DNA of 64,000 nucleotides. Source: Lindgomyces ingoldianus (taxonomy: Eukaryota > Ascomycota > Dothideomycetes > Pleosporales > Lindgomycetaceae). The position numbers and the translations under genes are program-made. The notes under the pieces are model-generated. The model had not been told where the DNA came from. It was given only the letters and a program-made list of their open reading frames with translations, and ran no database searches. The stretch is from the NCBI RefSeq assembly GCF_010093535.1, contig NW_022985176.1:497769-561768 (forward strand). The letters are read 5' to 3'. Below, one piece after another: positions 49,301 to 58,782 of the stretch (the stretch's first letter is position 1; each line of letters starts with the position of its first letter).

Positions 49301-50313
49301 AAGCTAGCTAAAAAATAAATAGGACCCTATAAAGTTATTTAAACCTGCCTAGGAGCATGTAAGCTTAAGTTACTAAAAGACATAAAAATCTTCCTATAGT
49401 TCTACATTTCTAAGCTAGAAATAGCACTTAAAAACATCTTGTTAGTAACTTAAAAATAAGATAAAAAGAAACTTAAATATAAAGTAAAAAAGATTTTAAA
49501 CAAAGAAGAAAATTACTACTTAATAAAGTAGGTAGAGTACTTAGCTTGTAAAAACACTTAGAAACTTATTATAAACTTATAAAACGCCTAAAAGGCGCTA
49601 TAAAAATATTACTTACACCTTTTAAGTTAAACTATCTAGGCAAAAGTTCCTATAACTAAAAAACATTCTTGCCTGCTAAAGCTACTATTGCATTAGTTAG
49701 CTATAATGTAAAAAAACTACACCTCTTTAACACTAGCTAAGGTAGAGGAAGACTAGCTACTTCTGCCTTAAGTGCTTTAAGCTTATCTAAGAAGAAAAAG
49801 TCTTTTTCTAGATATTTTGCCCTTTAATTTGCTAGAAGATTAAGCTGCTTTTGCGCCCTCTCCTAATAGGCTATAGAGGACTGTAGGCGCGCTAAAGACT
49901 TTTTTTTTTTGCGCATTTTATTTTTTTAAGCTTTTTTTAACTTTACTTATAATCTTTTTTACTCCTTCTCTAAATAATCTTAGGATGTATTTAATATAAA
50001 TGCATTATAATAGCATTTTTTTTAAACGCACTCTACACACTTGTCTAATAATAAGAACATTATGTAAAAGGAACTGCTTAAACAACAAGCGCTATAAAGA
50101 TGCATTTTTATACGCTAAAGTAGGTTAAGTTAAGCAACTGTCTAGAAACAACAAGCAGAGGCAGAAAGACAAGGAGCCTAATAAGGCATAGTTAAAAAGA
50201 ATAAGTGTACATTAAGTATTTATAAAAGAACACGCACTAGTTAAAAAGAAAACCTAACACTTACAACAAAAAAAACATAATAGTAAGGACGCTAACTAGA
50301 AAAGAAGCCTACG

Positions 50314-50900
50314 TGTTATAGCTAATAATTAGACTATAATAACTTAGCTTACTATTGCACACAGCCCTAAGCATAATAAATAAAAGATAGTTAACCCTAT
50401 AATTAGCAGACCTTATAACTAAATAAAAGAGAAATAGCGCTATCTAATAAATAAATGCTTAGCAGAATGTGTTATTTAATAAGGTATTACAAGCTTGCGC
50501 GCTTATAGGCTACAAAAGAAAACAGCATGCAGACATGCTAGCATGCAACTACTATGTATATAGTCTTAATTCTAACTATAGTTAGAAGGTTATAATTAAT
50601 ATTTAGTTTATTCTTTATAATAGACTAAGAAGCTTAAATTCTTTTTAAAGAGGATTAAGCTGCCTTATATATCTTGCAACATATATACCTCTAACCCCTG
50701 TCTACTTAACTAGTAAAACCCAGCTACCTATACAGCTATAGGGACAAACCACAGCCTGCCTCCTGAACCCTGATTATCCCTCACTCTGCTCAACAGACTG
50801 TACACCTGATCCAGCTAAGTTCTCATCCCCTCTCCACTAATACCCACATAGGCTGTTGTACTCCGGAAAATACTATTTCCCTGGAGTAAGGATTGTAACA
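50314..50900 (+). repeat. 3' LTR of family 1 copy 2
   Basis: 587 bp, begins TGTTATAGCT and ends GGATTGTAACA. The terminal 200 or so bases are GC-preserved. Confidence 0.92.
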
Positions 50901-50905
50901 CTAAC

Positions 50906-52780
50906 CTCTAGCAAGAGCAGAAGGCGCTAGGCATAAACAGCCACCTATTACTGCACGTAGACAGCGCAAGAGAGTACCTTAGGTCTTTACAGCGTAAAGA
51001 TGCCTAGCAAGATTAAGAGCAGTACACTAACAAGGGCAAAGACACACTGCTTAATAGCTACACTAAGGACAAGTTTAAGCAGCTCTGTAGCAAGCTGTAG
51101 ACACATAGCGCAGACGCAAGCTTGTCCTTAGCAACAGTAGAGTGTCACTTCTGTACGCTAGTTAATCTCATGCTAGGCCACTACATGCTTACGCGTAGAG
51201 GCAACTGCTGTTCTGCAGAGATCTTAGACCTGTTTACCTTTAAGTTTAAAAAAAAAGGCCCTACGCGCTACATACCCCTAATATTTACTACCTGCGTAAG
51301 TAAGCAGAACTAGCATAGCTAGCTTAAAATAATAGGCACGCTACAGCACAGAAAGCTAATCCTTTACATGCTTAGCAGCCTAGCTTTCTACCTACTTTAT
51401 TGCTAGGACTTAGGCAATAAGCCTTTTTCTAACTTTAGTAAGCGCTTAGCCTAGTACTACATACAGCTAATTAAGGCTAGCACAGGCAATTGTACAGCAG
51501 CCTTCTCTTACAACTCCTAGCGCAACTAGGTTATAAAGGTGTACAGTTACACTAAAATTTTATCTTAAAAAAAGACTTACCTTTTACATAGTAAAGCAGC
51601 TAAGCTAGTAGAGCTTAAAAAAGTTAGTAAAGATTAAATTTAGTAAGCAGGCAAGTAAAATTAAAAGTAAATAGTTAGCTACTACTTTAACTTACTGCTA
51701 TAAAAGTTTATAAGGTCTATAGCTAGCTATCTACTGCAGATAGGCTACTTTAAGATCTCTTACACAGCTATTATGCCTCTAGACAAGCTCCTATCTCTTA
51801 TCTAGCTAGAGCTTAATGCGTAGAAGGGCTGCTTTAGCTTACACACTAGCTAGATTAATAACTTAGCTGCAGAGGGCCTTATAAGCCTACTGCTCTACCT
51901 TAGAGAGGTGATCCTCTAGGACTTAGTTGCGCTGCGCTAGCACTTCTCTAGCCACTCTGTGTGGAGCCACCTAGTGTTCTAGCACAGGGCGTACACTGCC
52001 TTTACTTAGGACATTAATGCGTCTCTTAACACAGAGGCAGCTTCTAGTTAGCTGTTAGTCTTATACTAGGTAATACCCCTGCTTACTAACTAGCTCTAAG
52101 CGCTAGATGCCTAAAACAAGCAGTAGATAAAGAAGCTTAAGAGGGAGCTTAAAAAGGAGCTTAATTATATGCGTAAGCTGTAAAGATTACAGTTTTAGCA
52201 GCTACAGGTGCTCACGTCTAGCAGCCTTATGTTCTGCCTGGAGGCATCGCAGGCGCAGGGCGGTCTGCTGCTGCCACCACCTCCACTCAGGCACACAGCA
52301 GCTGCGCCGCCGTCGCTGGCAGACGTAGATTCAAGCAGGTATACCTCTGCCCAGGCCAGCCTCGCGCCTACGCCGTCTGCGCGCTCGCCTAGCCCATCGC
52401 CGCTGCTAGCAGCGCTTAAGCTAGCGCCTAAGCTAGAACCTGCACTAAAGCATTGCATGTGCTGCGCTGTAAGGACTATAGAGGATCTCTAGCGTAAATA
52501 GACAGTAGGCCTGCAGGGCTAGCCTTCTATTACTAAGCTAAACAGGCGCTAGGGGAACAAGTAGAGGTTAAGTTATTAAAGTAAGCTATAGTAGTACTCT
52601 CTGCAGCTTAAAGTTATTAAGAAGATTAAGCGCATTACACAAGCGCAGAGGACTAGTAAGGAGGCAGCTATGTAGCAGGTAAGCTAGCAGCAGCAGCAGC
52701 AGAGGGTCTTACTAGACTAGCTCTGCAAGCATCTTAGAGTTGCTTAGAAGAAGAGCAATCGCCCCTAGTTTTATAGTCCT
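50906..52780 (+). pseudogene. Crypton tyrosine-recombinase element, main coding segment (NDC10_II-like and GCR1_C-like), RIP-damaged
   Basis: Continues the segment ending at 37648. One frame (51122-51313) reads CHFCTLVNLMLGHYMLTRRG and AEILDLFTFKF-KKGPTRYIPLIFTT, a hallmark of fungal Cryptons (domain annotated as NDC10_II, a tyrosine-recombinase relative). It continues with LAFYLLY, a PFSNFSKR segment, FSYNS and VELKKVSKD, where active copies have the recombinase His/Arg region. A GC-rich low-complexity linker follows at about 52200-52450. A C-terminal GCR1_C-type DNA-binding domain follows (RTIEDL, GLQG-PSITKLNRR-GNK, KRITQAQRTSKEAAM, LCKHLRVA). Stops fall at former CAG, CAA and TGG codons. 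Cryptons move by recombinase-mediated integration without terminal inverted repeats; I see none. This is distinct from Starship captains, which carry a different recombinase domain. Confidence 0.78.
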
Positions 52781-52863
52781 AGTATTGTATATAGTTATTG
52801 TTATAAGAGTTAATTAATTAGTGTTTAGATAGTTATAGCTGCTAAGTAGAAATTCTATTTTAT

Positions 52864-53050
52864 ATTATTCTGCAATTTGCTGCGTCTTGTTATAATTTGC
52901 TGCATTATTCTGTAATATGCTGCGTCTTGTTGCAATTTACTGCATTATTCTATAATTTACTGTGTTTTGTTGCAATTTACTATATTATTCTGCAATTTGC
53001 TGTGTTTTTTTGCAATTTACTGCATTATTCTGTAATTTGCTGCATTATTA
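52864..53050. repeat. 40 bp minisatellite, about 4.6 copies
   Basis: Units start at 52864, 52904, 52944, 52984 and 53024 (partial), each beginning ATTATTCTG, with internal TTTGCTGC half-repeats about every 20 bases. Differences between units are mainly C/T and G/A. Lies at the end of the Crypton, near the inferred right breakpoint of the PKS rearrangement. Confidence 0.9.
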
Positions 53051-53052
53051 GA

Positions 53053-53092
53053 ATACTGTGCAAGCACAGTATACTTCTGTCACACTGTGACA
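53053..53092. repeat. Two adjacent inverted repeats
   Basis: ATACTGTGC-AA-GCACAGTAT (53053-53072) is a perfect 9 bp stem; a few bases on, TGTCACACTGTGACA (53078-53092) is palindromic apart from the centre. The second joins the two end motifs (TGTCAC and ACTGTGACA) seen on the family 2 LTR. Confidence 0.7.
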
Positions 53093-53503
53093 TTTATAAA
53101 GAGGTACCTAGCAGCCATACAGTGCGTTCCTAGCAATGTAATAGCAATTATAATGCAGCTCTGCAGCGCTTTAAAGCTAGAGCAGCCTAGCAGCTATTAT
53201 AAGACTAAAAATCAGGCTATTTGCACATGTGGCGGCGTAGATATCGCCCATGGAGGGTGGGCAATAGACATGGGTGGGTATCTGAAGAGCTTTGTGCCTC
53301 GTGCCAAGACTATTCCCCCTCTCCCTGTTCTCGCGTTATCACAATTCACACTTTACCGCTGACCACACCACCACCATAAAGAGACCTCGTCTCACTTTCC
53401 TGGCCGTTGAAATGGTGAACAATCGCAGCAAGCTAGCTTCCCTAAAGCATCGGCAGAGTCTCAGTCATCTCCGGCAGGGGTAGATGGACCGGCTGACACT
53501 CAC
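53093..53503. other. Breakpoint-flanking sequence, no gene seen
   Basis: Normal composition. Lies between the Crypton-side repeats and the splice donor that ends the KS fragment. Part of it near 53503 is presumably the leftover 5' portion of the PKS intron. A short plus-strand frame from ATG 53412 has no recognisable features. Confidence 0.4.
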
Positions 53504-54768
53504 ACAAATAATGAATCATTGTCACTTCGAAACCTTCGGAAAGTCTCGCCAATCGCGGCAGCTTCTATGGGGTCACCTACCGCTGTCCCGGTTCCTTTAG
53601 CATGTTAGCATCATTTCAAATGGTAGTTCGCGCTGCGGCTCTCACCGTGGCCTTCAAAGAGCCTGGTTTCTCTGAGGTCGAGTCCGGCGACCTGATATGT
53701 CTCGGCAATCAGATTTTTCTGGGCCCCTTTACTCGGCTGTGTGATACCTCCCGTGGTATGGCCGTCCTGGTTAGATCTAGTCGAACGGATTAGGGAGCGT
53801 ATCGTATCGCCGTCTTCTATGGCCTTAGAGAGTGGCTTCAGGATTAAGCTGGCGAAGCCCTCGCCTCTTGCGTACCCGTTCTCTCGATGGTCGAAACTGA
53901 AGCATTTCCCATCGGGGGACAGGAAGTTCATATTCGATAGAGTGATGAGGTTCTCTGGCGAAAAGATGACATTTGATGCTGCGCAAATCGCCGTTGACGA
54001 CCTCCCAGCCCAGATTTCTTAACATGCCAGGTCCAATGCGACTAGTCCGCTAGAACACGCCGTATCGATCGTCAAGCTAGTCCCTCGTAGGTCAAATCCC
54101 CAACTGATCCTATTGGAGAGAAGGGTCTGTGAGCATCCTGTAGCGTTGTAGGTGGGTATTTGCTCCTCGTCTCGCAAAACGAATGCCATGTAGTCTATCT
54201 CGCCAGGTACGATTAGATCACGCATGTCTTCTTCTTCTTCTTCTCATGCCTTAGGAAAACTCACCATTGCAGAAGCTGCCAACATGGACCGAGGTATTAC
54301 TGCCAGCGATATCACTTCGTCGAATACTAGCTGCCGTCGAGTCCGCTTCTTCATGAATTGCCAAGCTTGAGCCAATCGCCATTTTCAATCGCATGATATG
54401 TTGTTTCCAACAAGCCTCGCTGCTATGGATCCAAGCATGCAGCTTCCGCTGGGGGAATTCCGAAGAATTGTGCGTCAAATTTTCGGATATCATCTCTCAG
54501 AAAGTACGCTCGATTTGGACGTATCTACAGTCTTTCTTAGCTCGAACACTTCCACCTGGTCAGACGTACCCACCGTGCCTTGGCTCTTTATATCTGGGTT
54601 ATGAAAGGCCTCGATGTTCAGTCTTTCCTTGGGAAATTCCGTTGATGTGCATTCTCTGTTCATCAACTTCTCCCATAACGACTCCTCATCAATCGCTCCT
54701 TGGGGGAATTGAAATGCCAACCCCACTATAGCAATTGGTTCTTGGCTGGCTCTACTGATTCGTTCCAT
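53504..54768 (-). pseudogene. N-terminal part of a highly reducing PKS (ketosynthase), frame-broken
   Basis: Reads leftwards from ATG 54768 (MERIS...PIAIVGLAFQFP), the usual start of a fungal PKS ketosynthase. KS landmarks in order are FDAQFFGIPPAEAACLDP, AGSNTSVHVGSF, LSNRISW, the active-site Cys in DTACSSG (about 54065-54045), FSFDHRENGYARGEG, and FEGHG spliced to GTGTAVGDPIEAAA. Introns are visible at 53645-53595 (51 bp) and 54264-54228 (about 37 bp, unusually short, in a CTT repeat). Defects are frame changes at about 54510, 54380 and 54020, plus a stop after CLDP. Coding ends at SLFV with a phase-2 donor (GT|GTGAGT, exon end 53504). The matching acceptor lies at 19987/19988 on the other strand. 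Beside it stands a DHA2 pump, as in many PKS clusters. Confidence 0.88.
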
Positions 54769-55427
54769 GGCTACTTCCCGGATTCATTGACTGCAGTCAC
54801 GATATTAGATTTGCCTAGTGCCTCTTTCTAAGAGCGACCTGAAGGCGGAGAATGGCCCCAAGGCTTGCTTAGCTATAGCAAGAGTCATACACATCTTATC
54901 TATCCCGGCGTACTGCATGTCTCATTCTTACTCCGTCCACCCAAAAAGAGAATGTCAAAATATCGACTTCGCCTCCTTTCCGCGACAACGATAAAATTAG
55001 CCGAGTATGGTTCATTTGTCATCATTTTAATATACGTACGACTGGCGCATCGCTGTTGAGACCCGAAAGATGCTTTCATTGTCAAGGACTTAGACTCTGA
55101 GAGTTTAGCTGTGCCGCCAGATGCAAAAGGAGCACTGCACCAGGGATCATGATTGTATCCCTGCTGCCGTTTTTATCACCCATTCCAATTTCACGGCGCG
55201 CCCATTGTTTAGCCTATGCACCTGCGGCGAGGCAAACAACCCCAGGGATTTAGATTGCCCAAAGGTTGGTTTCGCGCCGCCGCATGCAAGATTCACGTGA
55301 CAACAGCTTTTTCTAGTAAGAAAGACCGCACGCAGTGCTGACGCGACTGCATTCTGCGACCGATTCCACCGCAAACCAACATCACAATGTCAACGCCCTT
55401 ACAGAATACCCCAACGCCCAAAGTATA
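54769..55427. other. Divergent intergenic region between the PKS start and the MFS gene
   Basis: Would have held both promoters. An ATG at 55387 opens only 13 codons, so it is a small upstream frame ahead of the MFS start and could dampen its translation. No gene seen. Confidence 0.45.
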
Positions 55428-57413
55428 ATGGAAACAGGTAATTCGACCAACCCATCAACCGCCCTGAGGATCGACTATCTTTCAGGATGGAGGCTCCACA
55501 CGATCACAGCTGCGTGAGTTCCTGACCCTTCAGAGCGTATCGTAAATAGTCTAACATTTTCGAGGCTCTGCATCAGCATGATTGTTGCCCAGATGGAGTC
55601 CACTGTTACGAGCACGGCCGTAATTACTATCACCAATGATCTAGGCGGCTATCTGCAAAGCTCATGGATGCTTACAGCATACTGGCTGACTTCTGGCGGC
55701 ATGTTTGTCAGATACGAAAGCTCGAGAGCACTGGCTAATACGATATAGCATTCCAAATCATCTGGGCTAAGATTTCTGATATCTCTGGCCGCAAAAAGTC
55801 CATTCTGATGACCCTGTTCTTATTCACTGCGTTTTCGGGAGCCTGTGGTGCTAGTAAATCTATTACTCAACTGTGGGTTCTTGCGATACCTTGGTGTCTA
55901 CACAATTGCTGACAAAGATGCAGTATCATGTTTCGATGGCTTCAGGGAATTGGAGGCTGCGGCATCCTCGCCCTTAGCCAACTAGTTTTCGTCGAACTTG
56001 TACCGCCTGCAAAGTATCCTAAGTACATCGGCATTGTTTCGATCGCAATGACAGCACCTCTCGTACTCGGACCACTTGTAGGAGGTGGCGTTTCGTTATC
56101 TGGAGATTGGAGATGGATATTCCTGATAAAGTGAGGATTCAAAAGAAGAAGCTCAACTCCATGATCTGGACTAAGAATTTTGGCAGTGTCCCCGTGGGTG
56201 TGATTGTAATGCTTATCGTGCTTATCGTCTTCCCACAGCGCTTAAGGCGGGAACCAAAGAACCAACGCGGACCATTTTCGATCCATTTTCTTCGAAGAAT
56301 CGATTTTCTGGGGTGCATGCTCCTACTTGGAACGTGCTTGCTCTTGACAACAGGGCTGCAGCAAGCTGCACGAGGCTACGATTTTGACTCGGCCTTTGTG
56401 CTACCGCTGCTTATCTGCTCCTGTCCTTTCTTCATTGCTTTCCTCGTGTCGCAATGGTTCATCACAACACGTCGGAGTACTCCTGAGCCAGTATTGCCAT
56501 GGCGCTTCTTTCAGAGTCGCATCTGTGCTGCCGTTATACTGTATGCATCCTAAGAGCTACTCTACGCACATTCTTTCTCTATCATCTAATTACATCACAG
56601 AATCACACTGTTGAACGGGGGGGTCCTATCGATATGCGTCGTTCAAATACCTCAACGTTTCATGACAGTCAACGGCACGTCACCGTTTGCAGCTGCAGCA
56701 AAGTTGCTGGCCTTTGGTGCGTTCGTCATCTTTGGCACAATTATTGCAGTGCCTGCAATGGACCGACCACATGTACAGCCATCTCTCATCATGGCCGCTG
56801 GCGTCTGCCTTGAAATTATTGGCACCACCGTGCTCTCTCAGGCCTCAAGCGACTATCGCATTAGGGGAGCGCAGTATGGTTGCCAGGCTCTCATTGGAAC
56901 GGGCATTGGCTTCATTGTCTCTGCAGTCATGATGCTTATCAAAAGCAATTTCGAAGAGCGTGACTTTGGTATTACTCCTACTTGATGGCATTCACTGAGT
57001 TTGACTAATAGGTCTCAGCCGTTGCTACAGCAGCCCAGTCACAGTTCCGCACTCTCGGAGGCTTGATCGGAGTATCTATTGGTACCACGATTACGAATAG
57101 GTCTTTGGAGCCAAAAATCCGCTCGATTCTCCCTCCGCCAATGGCTGCACTTCTGTTGGAAAGAACAGAAGCCTTAAGCATGCTTTCTGGCGATGCCCTA
57201 GCCCGTGTTCGCGTTGCCTTCGGCACCTCGTACAACAAACAGATGTATCTAGCGATCGGCCTTGCAGCTGCATGCTTGCCTATTGCAGCAATGGCATGGA
57301 TAACGACACCGACTGCAATGACACCCCGGACCTCTGATGACGCAGAGAAGTCAGCTATCATAGATTCACTTGTCGCCGAGCAATCACCACCAGCTGCTGA
57401 GACTGATCGCTGA
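55428..57413 (+). CDS. MFS efflux transporter, DHA2 family, 14 TM type
   Basis: Seven exons: 55428-55513, 55565-55698, 55749-55872, 55924-56130, 56187-56540, 56601-56968 and 57019-57413, giving 555 residues with all phases consistent. Features include SMIVAQMEST in TM1, motif A (AKISDISGRKK), motif C (LGPLVGGGVS), the GDWRWIF loop after TM5-6, and a Ser/Pro-poor tail ending ETDR. DHA2 pumps export toxins and secondary metabolites by proton antiport, and members of the family are often encoded inside PKS clusters. Intron 2 (55699-55748) works only with a GC-AG boundary (G|GCATGT). The others are GT-AG, 50-60 bp. The reading frame is intact, unlike the PKS next door, so the pump may still be made. 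The substrate is unknown. Confidence 0.87.
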
Positions 57414-57465
57414 GCATCCAAGACATGATACATTGTTGGGATTTGATACGAGTCTCAAACTAATC

Positions 57466-57900
57466 TTAAAGGAAAAGATTGTTTACCAAGGTCATGGACC
57501 GGATAGCTAGCTTCCTTGTTTGCTGGATGGAATCCTCCAGCCTGGGACTCGGCACCTCGAGTACGCCGCTGTGGACGTAATTCCAGGCCTTAGTATCATC
57601 AAAAAAATCAAACAACTTTTCCATTCCTTCCTGCTCACGATAAGGATCCCCTTCTCCCCAAATCATGGTAGTGGGAATCTCGATCTTGACTCCTCCAGGA
57701 AGCTCCTGCAAGCGCTTCATCTCACCCGTATTGAACCACTCGAATGGATCACCTACTGCTGTAGGACTGAGTAGAATCGCACACTTGAACGCAGGTGCTG
57801 CATTTGGTTGCTCTACGCTTGCGGGCGCCATGTATGCTATGGCCAGCCCCGCGCCCTGCGAGAATGCAAACACCCCGTCGAAAGGCCCTTCTGTTGCAAG
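57466..57900 (-). pseudogene. FSH1-type serine hydrolase, 5'-truncated
   Basis: The minus frame keeps the nucleophile region GPFDGVFAFSQGAGLA (FSH1 family GxSxG-like elbow) and the acidic residue in WGEGDPY. The region that normally carries the catalytic His (GGHEVP in the family) reads SGVLEVP, so the His appears replaced by Leu (CTC for CAC). The first third of the family (N-terminal beta-alpha half with the oxyanion region) is missing: homology stops at about 57900, exactly where a different gene begins on the other strand. Family members are small alpha/beta hydrolases, some acting as thioesterases or product-release enzymes in fungal polyketide pathways. This copy is very probably dead. 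Confidence 0.72.
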
Positions 57901-58530
57901 ATCTGGGATCCCACAGTCAATGGACATTGTCTCGATTGGCGTGTTGTTCTTGCCACGGGTAACATTGTCACCTTTATCTCCGATGTTATAATTTTGGCTG
58001 TACCACAACAGATCATCCCGCGTTTGCACTTAAACAGAAGCAGGAAGTGTGGTTTGAGCGCTCTGTTCACTATTGGCATCTTCGCCCTCATCTGTTCCGG
58101 TGTGCGCATCCATTACCAAATTCAGCTTCTTAAGAGCTCGGCAGATATCACGTATGTTGGATCAAAGATCTCCTTTTGGGGAACGTGTCAAGTCACGGCG
58201 GGATTTTTGGTCGCTTGTCTCTTGACAATGCCTCTACTATACAATAAAATTAAGAATCAGACCTGGGTGGAGAAGATGGGAAGCAGGGTGAGAACGTTTT
58301 TATGGCGTTCGAGGAGTGACTCTAGGTTTGCGAGCGTGGGCAAGGTGGACATTACCACTATTGGTGGAGGGGGTGGTGGCAGGAGGTTTCAAAATGGGAG
58401 TAGTAAGAGAGTGGCGACAGATGTGGAGTTTGATGAGTTGGTCAATAGAACAGATTTATCCATCACGTCGCGAGTGACGACAACGGAGGATGCCCACAGT
58501 TTTTCGAGGGGGTCGGAACAGAATGTCTGA
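57898..58530 (+). pseudogene. Pth11-like / fungal rhodopsin-domain membrane protein, N-terminus missing
   Basis: From KIWDPTVNGHC the frame reads as the second half of the seven-TM fungal rhodopsin-domain family: three or four hydrophobic helices (VTFISDVIILAVP, FTIGIFALICSGVRI, VTAGFLVACLLTMPLLY), then a hydrophilic tail with a run of six Gly and many Ser/Thr. The Cys before the missing helices and the WD-x-T-x-G-x-C loop fit the family. Helices 1-4 are absent and no ATG is found at the joint; the frame upstream is the antisense of the hydrolase. Intact relatives are GPCR-like sensors at the plasma membrane. It is probably non-functional, or at best makes a short product from an internal start. 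Confidence 0.65.
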
Positions 58531-58782
58531 GCGAAAATGGGATGTCGGAATGAACATCACGAGTATTGATTTCAATGATGTGAATTCTACAATCACTTAA
58601 AGAGAATCAGTTTATTAGAATCTTCTTTCGGCAGTCTAAGACACTCAGGTTGCGACTGATTTTCACATGCATGGCTTCCAAATAGGCGGTACGTGTGTCG
58701 CTTATACATTTCTCAGCACCGCTTAGCTCCGAGCAACATCAACGACCTGACATCTACTGTGATATATCACGAACGTTTCAAT

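Larger units (their letters stand above)
37649..50900 (+). mobile_element. Ty3/gypsy LTR retrotransposon, family 1 copy 2, RIP-inactivated, interrupted
   Basis: Same family and orientation as copy 1, with 587 bp LTRs and a perfect CTAAC duplication (37644-37648, 50901-50905). A zinc-knuckle relic at about 39250-39295 keeps the GH that copy 1 lost. The protease relic is near 40640, and the RT box again reads YLNNILVYT near 47435. An integrase relic is near 48895. It is interrupted at 40730-46394 by a second Ty3/gypsy family in the opposite orientation. Subtracting that element and its 5 bp duplication leaves exactly 7582 bp, the same as copy 1, so the two differ by base changes and not by net length. 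No frame is open. Confidence 0.92.

Noticed and set aside
50906..52780. Starship captain (large cargo-carrying element) as the identity of the tyrosine recombinase
   Set aside because: The motif order with GHYMLTR and a C-terminal GCR1_C-like domain fits a Crypton. There is no captain-type domain recognised and no cargo bounded by element ends.
57808..58029. Continuous overlapping antisense frames suggesting a bidirectional gene pair
   Set aside because: Each frame is family-like only on its own side of about 57900; the overlapping parts are translations of the other gene's antisense strand.
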